Shown here in pieces: positions 1 through 8,602 of a stretch of DNA of 48,454 nt. A program made the translations under genes and the position numbers. The notes below the pieces were generated by a model. That model was given only the letters and a program-made list of their open reading frames with translations. It searched no databases and was not told where the DNA came from. The stretch covers positions 1-48,454 of the forward strand of contig JAILMN010000026.1 in the NCBI GenBank assembly GCA_024692565.1, given 5' to 3'. The stretch's first letter is position 1; each line of letters starts with the position of its first letter. The stretch comes from Paludibacteraceae bacterium. GTDB taxonomy: Bacteria > Bacteroidota > Bacteroidia > Bacteroidales > Paludibacteraceae.

Positions 1-3000
1 ACATCCGCACCGGCATATTCATTCCAGATGAGGTTAAAAGTACCTTCTTCAATTCCTCGATTGATAGCAAGGTGTACGGTCTTATGCACGCCGCTTGCCG
101 GTGATTCATTTCCGTTTGCCAACACACCGGTTATACGGTAACGCTCGGCTTTCTGTGATGCGTCAGAATGGGTATCCGTGAATGATCCGACAGACGCCGT
201 CTCACTACCGATTAACTCGTACTCGTTGAGCACCTCGCCTTCCTTATAAATGTTCACTGTAGTAAATGCGTCAGCGTTCGTCCAAGCGATGACATTGTGC
301 CCGTCGGCATCGGTAGTGACGAGCGTGAGCGTCGGGATTGCGGTAGCCGCCATGACGGTGACCGGAGTCATAAAGAAGGCCTCGCAGCCGTTGGCGTTGG
401 TCACACGCAAATACAGAACAACCTCTTCTAAGGTGAGGGATTGACGACCGGATATATCTTGCGCCGTAACGGTCAGACCGCTGGCTTTGAGACGGTAGTC
501 GTAGGAAACGACCGTACTGGTTACTTCATGGTGCTCATTCATATTGAGGATGATACCATATTGATCAATGGGGTGCAAATCACCGCCGCTGATCTGTGCA
601 AACCACTCATAGCTGACGTCACTCGGCACGGAAGCCGTTGCAGGTGTTCCAATATAAAGCACGTTCGGAAGACTGACTGCCAGTTCGCCCGGATTGTCGA
701 TGGTAATCGTCGCAGAATAAGTCTGCCCATCCAGCGTGAGGCTGATTGTCTTCTCTCCGCCTGTTTCCCAATATACTTCGTAGGGACCAAAGCCCTCTCC
801 GTTGGCTACACCGCCGTCAAAGTTCCAGACAGGCGTGCCGGTGGTTTCCTCGCCACGGTAGGAAACGGTGATATAATCATTGGCGCAACCGAAGGTCTGC
901 ACCTCTATCGGGTTACGCATGACGGTTGCGGTGACGGTTTGTGAGAAGACAGACAGCTTGTTCTGACGGTCGAGAGCCTGCAATTGGATGTCATAGCGAC
1001 CGGTTCCAAGTTCAGAGGTTGGAATGAGATAACTTGTTCCTTCCACATAGGCATATCCGGGGATATACATTGCATCTTCGTTACCGCCGTTCTGCGGACT
1101 GATGACGTATGTTGTTGCTCCTTGCTGCTTAACGCTGAGGTTATAGCGCATAGATGCGGCAGGCGTGTGGTCATCTACGGCTGCATCCCATGTAATCAGC
1201 AGACCGTCATCCGTCATAGTTGCCCGGATATTAGTCGGTGCAGCGGGGCGTGTGTCTGCCTGAGTAATAATTGGATAAAGCCCATTGAACCCGCGGGCAT
1301 AATTAACTACCAAGCAATGCTCTTCCGGCGTGATGTAGCATTCCGTCACTATACTTCCGGCATTTCCGGCTGCCGGAACAAGGAAGCCTTCTGCTATCAC
1401 ATTTCCTCCCTCTTTATACCAAACATACAGACCATAGATATCACTATTATAGCTGTCCGTTCCGGCAAGAGGATTAAGAACAAACGCCACGGAATCCAAA
1501 TAGCCGTTGTTATCCACATCGGTCAGCAAATAATTGAAATAACGATAGTCCTGGATTTTTTCCGCGAAGAAAGCTTCTAAGTTTTCGTCATCTACGCGCG
1601 AAGAGAGCGTATATCCATCCTCCTCATGCGGCAAGTAAGCGTAGTTATATTGCCTTCCATAATTTTCTACAAATAATAAATCAACGTTACCGTCTTTGTT
1701 CCAGTCGTACCAAATGAAGCTTGGGTCACTAAAATCACCAACATACATGCCTTCTGTCAGAATATTGGTATTCCATAGTCCGGGAGCGTTGGAGAAGAGA
1801 CCGTTCTCTTTACCTCTCTGCACTGTGAAGCTATAATATGCACCACTGCTACGATTGGTCGGCAGTACACCGTCCATACGTCCGTCATAGGTATAATCTG
1901 CCGTTGGGCAGAAGAAGGTCAGTATTTGTTCATCCGTCAGTTCCACTTTTTCTCCTATGCCGGCAGGCATAACAAAGATTGTTGCGCTGGCGGTCTTCGT
2001 ACCGCCATTCGGTGTCGTTACCGTGTGCGTGATCGTCTTCTCGCCGCCGGAAGTGAAAGAGAGAATCAACTTAGAGGCAGACTCAGTACTCTGTACGTAC
2101 GAACCATCTTGTATGGTCCATTGGTGGGAATATCCTTCGGGCAGCGCGGTAAAGGTCAGTACAGCCGTTTCGTTGATATTGATCGTTGTGCGGTCAAGTG
2201 CGAATTCTACCGGCACAAGATCATGTACTACTGTAGCTTCCTCGCTCCATACCGAACCTGCGTGCTGCGCGTCGATAGTTTGGACTGCTACATAAATAGT
2301 GGCAGGAGTATAGGAGGTCAAGTCGATGGTGTAGGAATGCTCCTTACCCATATTACCGTCCAAGAAATTACGACGTGTACCATTGGCGAGGGCATGTGCG
2401 GCAAGGATATCATTGCCTCCGGCCGTCGTACCGATACGAAGCGCATAGGTGAGGTCGCCGGTGGCGGTCTTGTCGTCTGAACCATTGCCCCATGTGATAG
2501 TCAGCAAACCGTTGGAATAACTAAGCGTCGGTCTAGACGGTGCATTCGGCGCCTGGTTGGCTACTGCGTTTTCTATCGAATAGAGTTCCGTAGAACCATA
2601 GTTTGTTCCACTTACCCAAATCTCCATCTTTCCGTCGCCGTCAAGGTCCTCTGCATTAGCGGGGTATGCGGAGAAAGGTTGCTTGGAACTATCCCAATAG
2701 GTTTCACGCGTGATAATATCTGTCGCCAAAACCTGGGGCGTAGTATTGAATTTTAAGCCGCTTTTGCCTTTCACCCAAACAAGGTCGTATTTTCTATCCG
2801 CTTTCGGAGTATATGCCAAGAGATCATAGTACCCGTCTCCGTCCAGATCCTGCATCCCAACAAATGCCAAGGCATAATCTTCATAGTCCTGCTCGGCTTG
2901 CTTCTTGAAGGCACCCTGTCCGTCATTGGTAAAGAAGCATGTATACGCATAGCCTGTAGGGTTGTTCTCTGCGGTGAAAGTAGCTAAGATATCTATATCG

Positions 3001-4076
3001 CCATCCTTATCGAAGTCATAACAAGACACGATATTATCCGATGTGGCATTCTGATAGAGCACCGTTTGGGTAAACGACTTTGCTGTTTTGTCATAAATGA
3101 CGGTGTATAACTTTGCTCCAGGGAAGACAAAGTCCGTCACACCATCGTTATTGAGGTCGGCAGGAACGATAGCTCCGTTGGTGGTCGTCCAAACCCATTT
3201 GCCATTATCCATATTGGTATAGATGATACCGTTCTTCTCGTCAATAAGGTCCACGAGCCCATCCTTATTCAAATCCAGCGCTTTGGTGGGAGCACCGATT
3301 AAGGAGCCCGCACCCGGTGCTTTTTTACTACCCGGTGCGTTGCGTTTCGGTGCACGCGCCAGAGATGCTCCGCCTAACTGAGCGGTATAGGTATAGCGCG
3401 ATACTTCGCCCAGCGAGTAGTTCTGCGGATTTTGATACTGGTCGCGCTCTTCATCGGTCATCTGCTCCACGAACTCATCCCAAGTGAATACTTGCATTTG
3501 TTGCGTTTGGAAGGAACCGTCCGATAACTGATAAGCGATAGCTCCGTATTGAGCGACAGAGCGGTTGGATAAGGTGCGCGAACGATCAAGGATCAAGTAA
3601 TCCATGCGTCCGTCGCGGTTGATATCCATGTTCGTTACTGCCAAACCGTCTATACGTTCGCAGCCGTCCGCTGTCTTGACGAAGATGCCGGCACTAAAGC
3701 TCGACAAATCTGCCTTACCGTCGCCATTAATATCTTCTACCCAAGCAACATTGGCATCACCGAGGTCGGGTTCTTCGCCTTTTTTCACATGGGTAATCTT
3801 TCCGTACAATTCTTGCGGTGTGAAATTACCCGTGACATCTGCAGAAAGTTGCCAAGTGATAGTGGTAGTAGTTTTATTGACATAATATCCTAACTCTTCG
3901 TCATATTCGTCTCCTGAAGTGCTCTGTTGCTCTCCGATAGGCGCTTGCTTGAGACCGTTTCCACTGAAATCGTAGAACGCTTCTGCGCGAGGCAGATTCA
4001 ACGGAACTGAGTTTGTTTGTGCTTGCATCGCGACTGCCATCAGCAGCGTCAATGCGAAAAATAGTTTGCGTTTCAT
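1..4076 (-). CDS. Giant secreted VCBS/FG-GAP and fibronectin-type repeat protein (3' end outside window)
   Basis: No stop codon interrupts the minus strand from the ATG at 4076 to the window edge (about 1358 codons), so the gene is cut only by the window. It starts with a signal peptide (MKRKLFFALTLLMAVAMQAQ). Calcium-loop FG-GAP/VCBS motifs such as DINGDGKAD, DINRDGRMD, DLNKDGLVD, DFDKDGDID and DLDGDGYYD follow, roughly residues 105-520. After them come fibronectin-like segments with an RIGTTAGG motif, a PKD-like segment, a second VCBS stretch (DWNKDGNVD, DVDNNGYLD) and a second fibronectin/PKD pair (VWNFDGG). Architecture and local sequence match the second half of the 35644-42018 protein, so the two are paralogs. 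Expected to be exported and surface-attached or released; the C-terminal sorting region is not visible. Plus-strand open frames here are shadows. The substrate is unknown. Confidence 0.85.
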   Translation of the reverse strand, partial: MKRKLFFALTLLMAVAMQAQTNSVPLNLPRAEAFYDFSGNGLKQAPIGEQQSTSGDEYDEELGYYVNKTTTTITWQLSADVTGNFTPQELYGKITHVKKGEEPDLGDANVAWVEDINGDGKADLSSFSAGIFVKTADGCERIDGLAVTNMDINRDGRMDYLILDRSRTLSNRSVAQYGAIAYQLSDGSFQTQQMQVFTWDEFVEQMTDEERDQYQNPQNYSLGEVSRYTYTAQLGGASLARAPKRNAPGSKKAPGAGSLIGAPTKALDLNKDGLVDLIDEKNGIIYTNMDNGKWVWTTTNGAIVPADLNNDGVTDFVFPGAKLYTVIYDKTAKSFTQTVLYQNATSDNIVSCYDFDKDGDIDILATFTAENNPTGYAYTCFFTNDGQGAFKKQAEQDYEDYALAFVGMQDLDGDGYYDLLAYTPKADRKYDLVWVKGKSGLKFNTTPQVLATDIITRETYWDSSKQPFSAYPANAEDLDGDGKMEIWVSGTNYGSTELYSIENAVANQAPNAPSRPTLSYSNGLLTITWGNGSDDKTATGDLTYALRIGTTAGGNDILAAHALANGTRRNFLDGNMGKEHSYTIDLTSYTPATIYVAVQTIDAQHAGSVWSEEATVVHDLVPVEFALDRTTININETAVLTFTALPEGYSHQWTIQDGSYVQSTESASKLILSFTSGGEKTITHTVTTPNGGTKTASATIFVMPAGIGEKVELTDEQILTFFCPTADYTYDGRMDGVLPTNRSSGAYYSFTVQRGKENGLFSNAPGLWNTNILTEGMYVGDFSDPSFIWYDWNKDGNVDLLFVENYGRQYNYAYLPHEEDGYTLSSRVDDENLEAFFAEKIQDYRYFNYLLTDVDNNGYLDSVAFVLNPLAGTDSYNSDIYGLYVWYKEGGNVIAEGFLVPAAGNAGSIVTECYITPEEHCLVVNYARGFNGLYPIITQADTRPAAPTNIRATMTDDGLLITWDAAVDDHTPAASMRYNLSVKQQGATTYVISPQNGGNEDAMYIPGYAYVEGTSYLIPTSELGTGRYDIQLQALDRQNKLSVFSQTVTATVMRNPIEVQTFGCANDYITVSYRGEETTGTPVWNFDGGVANGEGFGPYEVYWETGGEKTISLTLDGQTYSATITIDNPGELAVSLPNVLYIGTPATASVPSDVSYEWFAQISGGDLHPIDQYGIILNMNEHHEVTSTVVSYDYRLKASGLTVTAQDISGRQSLTLEEVVLYLRVTNANGCEAFFMTPVTVMAATAIPTLTLVTTDADGHNVIAWTNADAFTTVNIYKEGEVLNEYELIGSETASVGSFTDTHSDASQKAERYRITGVLANGNESPASGVHKTVHLAINRGIEEGTFNLIWNEYAGAD

Positions 4077-4118
4077 ATTGTGAAGCAGTTTAATGGTTTT
4101 TTATTGATATATATACAC

Positions 4119-4136
4119 AAAAAAGCGTGCGCTTTT
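4119..4136 (-). terminator. Weak intrinsic terminator after the recF operon
   Basis: On the minus strand AAAAGC and GCTTTT form a six-pair stem around GCAC, followed by further T residues. It lies 24 nt after the stop of the LEA2-like lipoprotein gene and 43 nt before the next minus-strand start at 4076. The stem is short and A/T-rich, so strength is uncertain. Confidence 0.45.
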
Positions 4137-4159
4137 GATGCAGATTTCTTTATTTTCAC

Positions 4160-4750
4160 TCATTCTCCCTCGTCGGGAGTAGGATATTCGAACGTTAAAG
4201 GAATGCTTTTCGGAATACTCATGGCGGCACCGCCGACACGAATCACGGGGCGCAGGTTGACGGTGATCTTACTCGGCGAATCGCCCCGACCTATCGTGTT
4301 CCAAGCCAGTTTGCTGACGCTGGCTTTGCTTTTGCCGGAAAAGAGTTGTTTCATACTGAAACTCAGCGGCAAGGCCAAATCGGCAGAGGTGCCGCCAAGG
4401 ACGGTAAAGTTCTCAGGTATATTACCTTCCGCCACTTGCACGGAATCGTCCAGACAAATCGTGTAATAGAGCCGTTCCATCGAAGCAATGCCTTTGTTCG
4501 GATTGGTCACTTTCATATGCAGCGTGAATCCCATCCTGACTTCTTCGTCCGGACTTTTGATAAACCGCGACACGCGGAAGATGCCTTGTATGCTCAGCAA
4601 TTCGCTGCGGGTCATTTCCAAAAACGTGACATCGGAGATGTGGCTGTATTGGTAGGTACAGTCCTTGAGTTTGACGGCCTGAACGATGGAGCATCCGCAT
4701 AGAAACAGCGTCAGAACGATTACCAAAAATGAGAGTTTGCGTAATTTCAT
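4160..4750 (-). CDS. LEA type 2-like lipoprotein
   Basis: A 196-residue protein with a lipoprotein signal (FLVIVLTLFLCGCS) whose lipobox Cys is near residue 18, so it is probably membrane anchored in the periplasm or outer membrane. The remainder has no recognised enzymatic motif. The segment around residues 70-150, with MKVTNPNKGIASMERLYY and later LPLSFSMKQLF, resembles LEA_2/WHy-type beta-sandwich domains, in which a hydrophobic strand precedes a conserved asparagine-proline turn. It is the last gene of the ntrC-recF-GHL10 operon, 4 nt after its upstream neighbour. Function unknown; the LEA2 assignment rests on pattern only. Confidence 0.6.
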   Translation of the reverse strand: MKLRKLSFLVIVLTLFLCGCSIVQAVKLKDCTYQYSHISDVTFLEMTRSELLSIQGIFRVSRFIKSPDEEVRMGFTLHMKVTNPNKGIASMERLYYTICLDDSVQVAEGNIPENFTVLGGTSADLALPLSFSMKQLFSGKSKASVSKLAWNTIGRGDSPSKITVNLRPVIRVGGAAMSIPKSIPLTFEYPTPDEGE

Positions 4751-4754
4751 ACTT

Positions 4755-5960
4755 TTATTCCCAAGGTAAAATTTCCTCTTTGGGGGCAGAATAGAATGTT
4801 TTTATACTGTCGCATACACCGCGCGGATTGCGCAGCAGCGGTTTCGTCGAATAGAAGCACTCGCCGCTGATCTCCGGAATCGTTCTGTTAAGCCTCATCT
4901 GCCGGCTAATCTCGTTTCCCTGACCCCACGGACTTTTTGCACTCGCTTTCTCCAAACGGTACGGCGCCAAACCTACGTACAACTTGCATTTGGTGCCGCG
5001 CACTTCATTTGCCCACCAGTGCGCAAGTACTTCATAATCAGCCACTTTCTTGCCTATCTCCCAATATAACTGCGGCAATACATAGTCGATCCATCCTTCG
5101 CGAATCCACAGCCGTATATCCGCGTACAAATCGTCATAATTGGTGATGCCGGCGCGAGTCTTACTGCCCGTCGAATCCACATTCGCGTTGCGCCAGACAC
5201 CGAAAGGCGAAATACCGAATTCTACATCGTTTCGGCACTCGTGAATAGTCCGGCTGATGTCTTGAATCGCCAAGTTCACATTATTGCGGCGCCATTCTTT
5301 GATATCCTCAAATCCCCGCGGATGTTGCGCAAAAGTGGCAGAGTCCGGCAACTGCAGTTTTCCTGCCGGGTAGGGATAAAAATAGTCGTCCATATGAATG
5401 GCCTGAACGGGATACCGCGTGATAATATCTTGTACGATAGTACAAATCCACTCGCGTGTGACCTCCAAACCCGGGTCAAAATACCACTGTTTGTTGTATT
5501 CCCAGAACCAATTCGGGCAACGCCGCATAATATGATCCGGCGCCAACATCGATGTGTCCGTCTTCGCCAGATTCACGCGGTACGGATTCAACCACACATG
5601 TACTTCCATGCCCCTGTTATGCGCCTGCTCAATCGTCCATGCTAACGGATCCCACGACAGCGGAGCGCCTTGCTTACCGGTCAACCAATGACTCGACGGC
5701 TCGAACTCGCTTATATACAGCGCATCCGCTGTAGGCCGTACTTGGAAGACGATGGCATTGATGCCGATAGCCGCTAACGAATCCAACTCAAACAGCATCT
5801 CCGCTTTCTGTTTCGCGGTGTCACCAACCGCCTGCTCCGACGGCCAATCGATATTCGCGACTGTCGCTATCCACGCCCCGCGAAACACGATCTCCGCCTG
5901 CACAGAAAGAATACAGAGTACAGACAAAGTACTGATTACTATGTGTCGTAGTGTCGTCAT
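4755..5960 (-). CDS. Glycosyl hydrolase-like 10 (GHL10/DUF187) family protein
   Basis: 401 residues with a signal peptide ending in QAE near residue 23. The GHL10 hallmark RGAWIATVANIDWPS follows immediately at the mature N-terminus. Further family features are the TIM-barrel segments GINAIVFQVRPTADALY, EVHVWLNPYRVN, IHMDDYFYPYP and VLPQLYWE. The family is predicted to act on extracellular or cell-wall polysaccharide; the exact substrate is not established. It sits 12 nt downstream of recF in the same operon. The signal peptide and start region are built largely from degenerate 7-nt repeats (see repeat at 5901-5980), which is odd. Length is near that expected for a single GHL10 domain without accessory modules. 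Confidence 0.85.
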   Translation of the reverse strand: MTTLRHIVISTLSVLCILSVQAEIVFRGAWIATVANIDWPSEQAVGDTAKQKAEMLFELDSLAAIGINAIVFQVRPTADALYISEFEPSSHWLTGKQGAPLSWDPLAWTIEQAHNRGMEVHVWLNPYRVNLAKTDTSMLAPDHIMRRCPNWFWEYNKQWYFDPGLEVTREWICTIVQDIITRYPVQAIHMDDYFYPYPAGKLQLPDSATFAQHPRGFEDIKEWRRNNVNLAIQDISRTIHECRNDVEFGISPFGVWRNANVDSTGSKTRAGITNYDDLYADIRLWIREGWIDYVLPQLYWEIGKKVADYEVLAHWWANEVRGTKCKLYVGLAPYRLEKASAKSPWGQGNEISRQMRLNRTIPEISGECFYSTKPLLRNPRGVCDSIKTFYSAPKEEILPWE

Positions 5961-5980
5961 TCCGAAATGTCGTCAAGTCG
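5901..5980 (-). repeat. Degenerate heptamer repeat over the GHL10 start and signal peptide
   Basis: On the coding strand, units such as GACGACA, CTACGAC, CTGTACT and CTGTATT follow each other at about 7-nt spacing from upstream of the ATG into the signal peptide (STLSVLCILSVQA). The periodicity is imperfect. Confidence 0.4.
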
Positions 5981-7076
5981 TTATTTTCCCCTCTTCCACG
6001 TGAAAAATCTTCGCGCCTTCGTTAGGCCGCAATATCTCCGTCAAGTGTTGCCGATCCGTGTCGGTAATAAATATCTGCCCGAAATCATCCCCTTGTATCA
6101 TCTCCACGATCCGTTCCACACGCTCGCTGTCCAACCGGTCAAAAATATCATCTAGGAGCAAGATAGGCTTGCTCATTGACGATTGAACGATTGACGATTG
6201 ACGATTTGATAGGTACAAACTCTGTGCCAACTTCATCGCTAACACAAAAGTCCGTTGCTGTCCTTGCGAACCCACTTGCTTCAGCGGCCATTCGCCGAGT
6301 TTCATCTCAATATCATCTTTATGCGGTCCCTGACTCGTCCAACCGAGTATTAGATCCCGCTGTCGCGTCCGTTTGTAAGCCTCCCGCAAATCGCGATCTT
6401 GCAGTTGAGAGATATAGCGGAGATTCGGAATTTCCGAACCGGCTATCTTGTGATACACCTTCTCGAAATACGGCACAAATGCCTCTATAAACTTCGTCCT
6501 CTGCTCAAAAATATACTCCGCCGGTTCGACCATCTGCCACTCCAAAACTTCCAACAAATCATCCGGAACAACCCCTGCATCCGCATATTGCTTGAGCAAC
6601 GCATTTCGTTGCTTGAGCAGCGCATTGTAATTCGCCAAACAGTCCAGATATTTCCGGTCTTGCTGCCCGATAACCACGTCCATAAACCGTCGCCGTTCAT
6701 CCGAACCCTCTTCAATCAACTGATGGTCCGCCGGACTAACCATCACTAACGGAATCAACCCTATATGATCCAACAGCCGCGGATAGTCTTTTTTATCCTT
6801 CCGAAACTGCTTCTTTACGCCTTTCCTCAACCCACAAGAAACAGTAAAATCATTATAAACGCCTTGCACCATCGCCATCTCCTCGCCGTGCGTGATATTC
6901 AGGCTGTCCTGACTTGTATAAGCCGATTTCGTGAAACTGAGCAAATAGATTGCGTCCAGCACGTTCGTTTTCCCTTGCCCGTTCAGTCCCACAAGGCAGT
7001 TGAGCTTGGGACTGAACTCCAAACTCGCCTCGCGTATATTGCGATAATTGAGAATATGTAGTGATTCTAAAATCAC
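5973..7076 (-). CDS. recF: DNA replication and repair protein RecF
   Basis: RecF is an SMC-like ATPase that loads RecA at gapped DNA. It has Walker A GLNGQGKTN near residue 35, a signature-like region GSQGQQRTF near residue 285, and Walker B ILLLDDIFDRLD near residue 322. The open frame extends 55 codons upstream inside ntrC, but that extension matches no RecF. The GTG at 7076 gives the normal start (MILESLHILNYRNI), and its GTGA overlaps the ntrC stop, indicating translational coupling. Length is then 367 residues, normal for the family. Odd feature: a heptamer-repeat insert (NRQSSIVQSSM) sits just before the Walker B strand. Confidence 0.95.
   Translation of the reverse strand: MILESLHILNYRNIREASLEFSPKLNCLVGLNGQGKTNVLDAIYLLSFTKSAYTSQDSLNITHGEEMAMVQGVYNDFTVSCGLRKGVKKQFRKDKKDYPRLLDHIGLIPLVMVSPADHQLIEEGSDERRRFMDVVIGQQDRKYLDCLANYNALLKQRNALLKQYADAGVVPDDLLEVLEWQMVEPAEYIFEQRTKFIEAFVPYFEKVYHKIAGSEIPNLRYISQLQDRDLREAYKRTRQRDLILGWTSQGPHKDDIEMKLGEWPLKQVGSQGQQRTFVLAMKLAQSLYLSNRQSSIVQSSMSKPILLLDDIFDRLDSERVERIVEMIQGDDFGQIFITDTDRQHLTEILRPNEGAKIFHVEEGKITT
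6174..6208 (-). repeat. TCAATCG heptamer insert in recF
   Basis: On the coding strand four to five TCAATCG-type units, one with an extra base, encode NRQSSIVQSSM. The insert lies between the helix ending in AQSLYLS and the Walker B strand. It is the same repeat family as at 33809-33870 and 34762-34807. Confidence 0.85.
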
Positions 7077-8257
7077 GCGTAAGCCTCCACGTCTGCTTTC
7101 GTTATTTTGGCTCCGGCAAGGATAATCAATCGCTCCACAACGTTGCGCAACTGTCGGATATTTCCTGTCCATTGTTTGCTTTGCAGCGCTTTGATAGCGC
7201 CCTCGTCGAATGTCTTCTTGGCGATACCTTGTTCGTCGCAAATCTGCCCGGCAAAATAGTCCACCAACAGCGGAATATCTTCGGTGCGGTCATTCAATGC
7301 CGGCACGGCGATAGGAATCACGTTCAGACGATGGAACAAGTCTTCCCTGAACTTACCGGCAGCAATTTCGTTCGCCAGATTCTTATTCGTTGCCGCCAAT
7401 ACGCGCACGTTTACTTTGATGGCTTTGTCCGAACCCACACGTGTGATCTCGGACTCTTGCAATGCCCGCAGCACTTTCGTCTGTGCCGCCATGCTCATGT
7501 CGCCTATCTCGTCTAAGAACAACGTACCGCCGTCAGCCTGCTCGAACTTACCGGCACGGTCTTTGACCGCACCCGTGAACGAACCCTTCATATGGCCGAA
7601 CAACTCACTCTCGATCAATTCCGAAGGAATAGCGGCGCAGTTCACCTCTACCATCGGACCGTTTGCGCGAGCCGAGTTCTCATGAATCAGATGTGCCACC
7701 ACTTCCTTACCCGTACCGTTCTCACCGGTGATGAGCACACGCGCTTCCGTCGGCGCCACCTTATTTATTATTTCGCGCACGCGTTGGATAGCTGCACTCT
7801 CACCGATCATCTGAGGACCTTTCGCCGCCACCTTCTTGCGCAACTGCTTCGTCTCTTGCTTCAGACTCTTCGACTCCAGCGCGTTCTTTGTTGTGATAAG
7901 AATACGGTTCAGATCCAGCGGCTTCAGCAGAAAATCATATGCACCGGCTTTGAGTGCCTGAACAGCGGTCTCTACGTCCCCATGACCCGAAATCATCACC
8001 ACCGGACATTCACCATTAAGCGTAGCGTCACCATTTTCATCATTTTCAGCATTTTTAAGTTTCATTAGAAACTCCAACCCGTCCATTTCCGGCATTTTGA
8101 TGTCGCTGAAAATCAGGTCGTAAGCTTTTGCTTGCGACATCTCCAGACCCTGTTTGCCGTTTTCCGCTACTTCCACTTCGTGCCCTTCGTCCGCCAAAAT
8201 CTCACGGAGCGTATTCCGAATCCCACGTTCGTCGTCGATAACTAATAACTTTGCCAT
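7073..8257 (-). CDS. Sigma-54-type response regulator (NtrC family) lacking the C-terminal HTH
   Basis: 394 residues. An N-terminal receiver domain (KLLVIDDERG, phospho-acceptor Asp in IFSDIKMPEMDG, Lys in LLKPLD) covers about residues 1-130. An AAA+ sigma-54 activator domain follows: Walker A GENGTGKE, the GAFTGA-loop variant GSFTGA, Walker B GGTLFLDEIGDM, and the arginine-finger region FREDLFHRLNV. The protein ends at ITKADVEAYA, just after the AAA+ lid helices, so the Fis-type DNA-binding helix-turn-helix found in most NtrC proteins is missing. The start is the ATG at 8257, since MAKLLVIDD is the normal receiver start; a 7-codon longer frame begins inside the promoter. First gene of the operon with recF. 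A 9-nt repeat lengthens the loop before the fourth receiver strand. No partner kinase is in the window. Confidence 0.9.
   Translation of the reverse strand: MAKLLVIDDERGIRNTLREILADEGHEVEVAENGKQGLEMSQAKAYDLIFSDIKMPEMDGLEFLMKLKNAENDENGDATLNGECPVVMISGHGDVETAVQALKAGAYDFLLKPLDLNRILITTKNALESKSLKQETKQLRKKVAAKGPQMIGESAAIQRVREIINKVAPTEARVLITGENGTGKEVVAHLIHENSARANGPMVEVNCAAIPSELIESELFGHMKGSFTGAVKDRAGKFEQADGGTLFLDEIGDMSMAAQTKVLRALQESEITRVGSDKAIKVNVRVLAATNKNLANEIAAGKFREDLFHRLNVIPIAVPALNDRTEDIPLLVDYFAGQICDEQGIAKKTFDEGAIKALQSKQWTGNIRQLRNVVERLIILAGAKITKADVEAYA
8031..8059 (-). repeat. 9-nt tandem repeat in the receiver domain
   Basis: Three AAAATGnTG-like units on the coding strand encode NAENDENGD between receiver helix 3 and strand 4. 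Together with the following TLNGE this makes the loop about ten residues longer than in typical receivers. Confidence 0.7.
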
Positions 8258-8275
8258 AAAAATCAAAATTTGCGA

Positions 8276-8307
8276 CAAAAGTACTACAAAAATCGCACAT
8301 ATGCAAA
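8276..8307 (-). promoter_or_regulatory. Bacteroidota-type promoter for ntrC-recF operon
   Basis: On the minus strand a -33 TTTG (8307-8304), a spacer of exactly 20 nt beginning CATATGTGCG, then -7 TACTTTTG (8283-8276). Transcription would start about 12 nt before the ATG at 8257. The rest of the 345-nt gap up to 8602 holds only a 7-bp hairpin at 8332-8348 and the plus-strand promoter at 8484. Confidence 0.8.
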
Positions 8308-8483
8308 TTTTTAAGCATTTTTTTGCAATTTACGGAGTTTTACTCCGTGATTATTAAAGAGCCAAAGACCATGCGGATATACGCTAACGAAGGGAAGGGG
8401 CGTGCCGAAATACTGCTTTTCCCGTCCATACTATCTGTAAAAATGTCGATTTTTGCTGAAAAATGAAAAAAAATGCAGAAATA

Positions 8484-8515
8484 TTTTTTTATTCCAAAAA
8501 AAAGCAGTACTTTTG
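8484..8515 (+). promoter_or_regulatory. Promoter for the 8603 secreted protein
   Basis: -7 box TACTTTTG at 8508-8515, followed by GCACCCG as at other promoters here. A 20-nt spacer ending AAAAAAAAGCAG precedes it, and the -33 position holds TTTT instead of TTTG. An 80-nt A/T-rich leader follows, typical of well-expressed Bacteroidota genes. Confidence 0.7.
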
Positions 8516-8602
8516 CACCCGAAATATGGATTATTTCGCAAACTATGTTATAAAACATATAAAACCAATCAATTCATTTAACAATTTAAAATTTTATTAA
8601 TC

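Noticed and set aside
250..3885. Several plus-strand open frames opposite the first giant gene
   Set aside because: The minus strand is open over the whole stretch with clear VCBS and fibronectin motifs; the plus-strand frames overlap each other and show no family features.
7077..7241. 55-codon N-terminal extension of recF
   Set aside because: It lies inside the coding end of the response regulator, and RecF homology begins exactly at the GTG at 7076.
8340..8558. Small minus-strand open frame in the 8258-8602 gap
   Set aside because: It runs across the plus-strand promoter at 8484, has no ribosome-binding site and no similarity that can be recognised.
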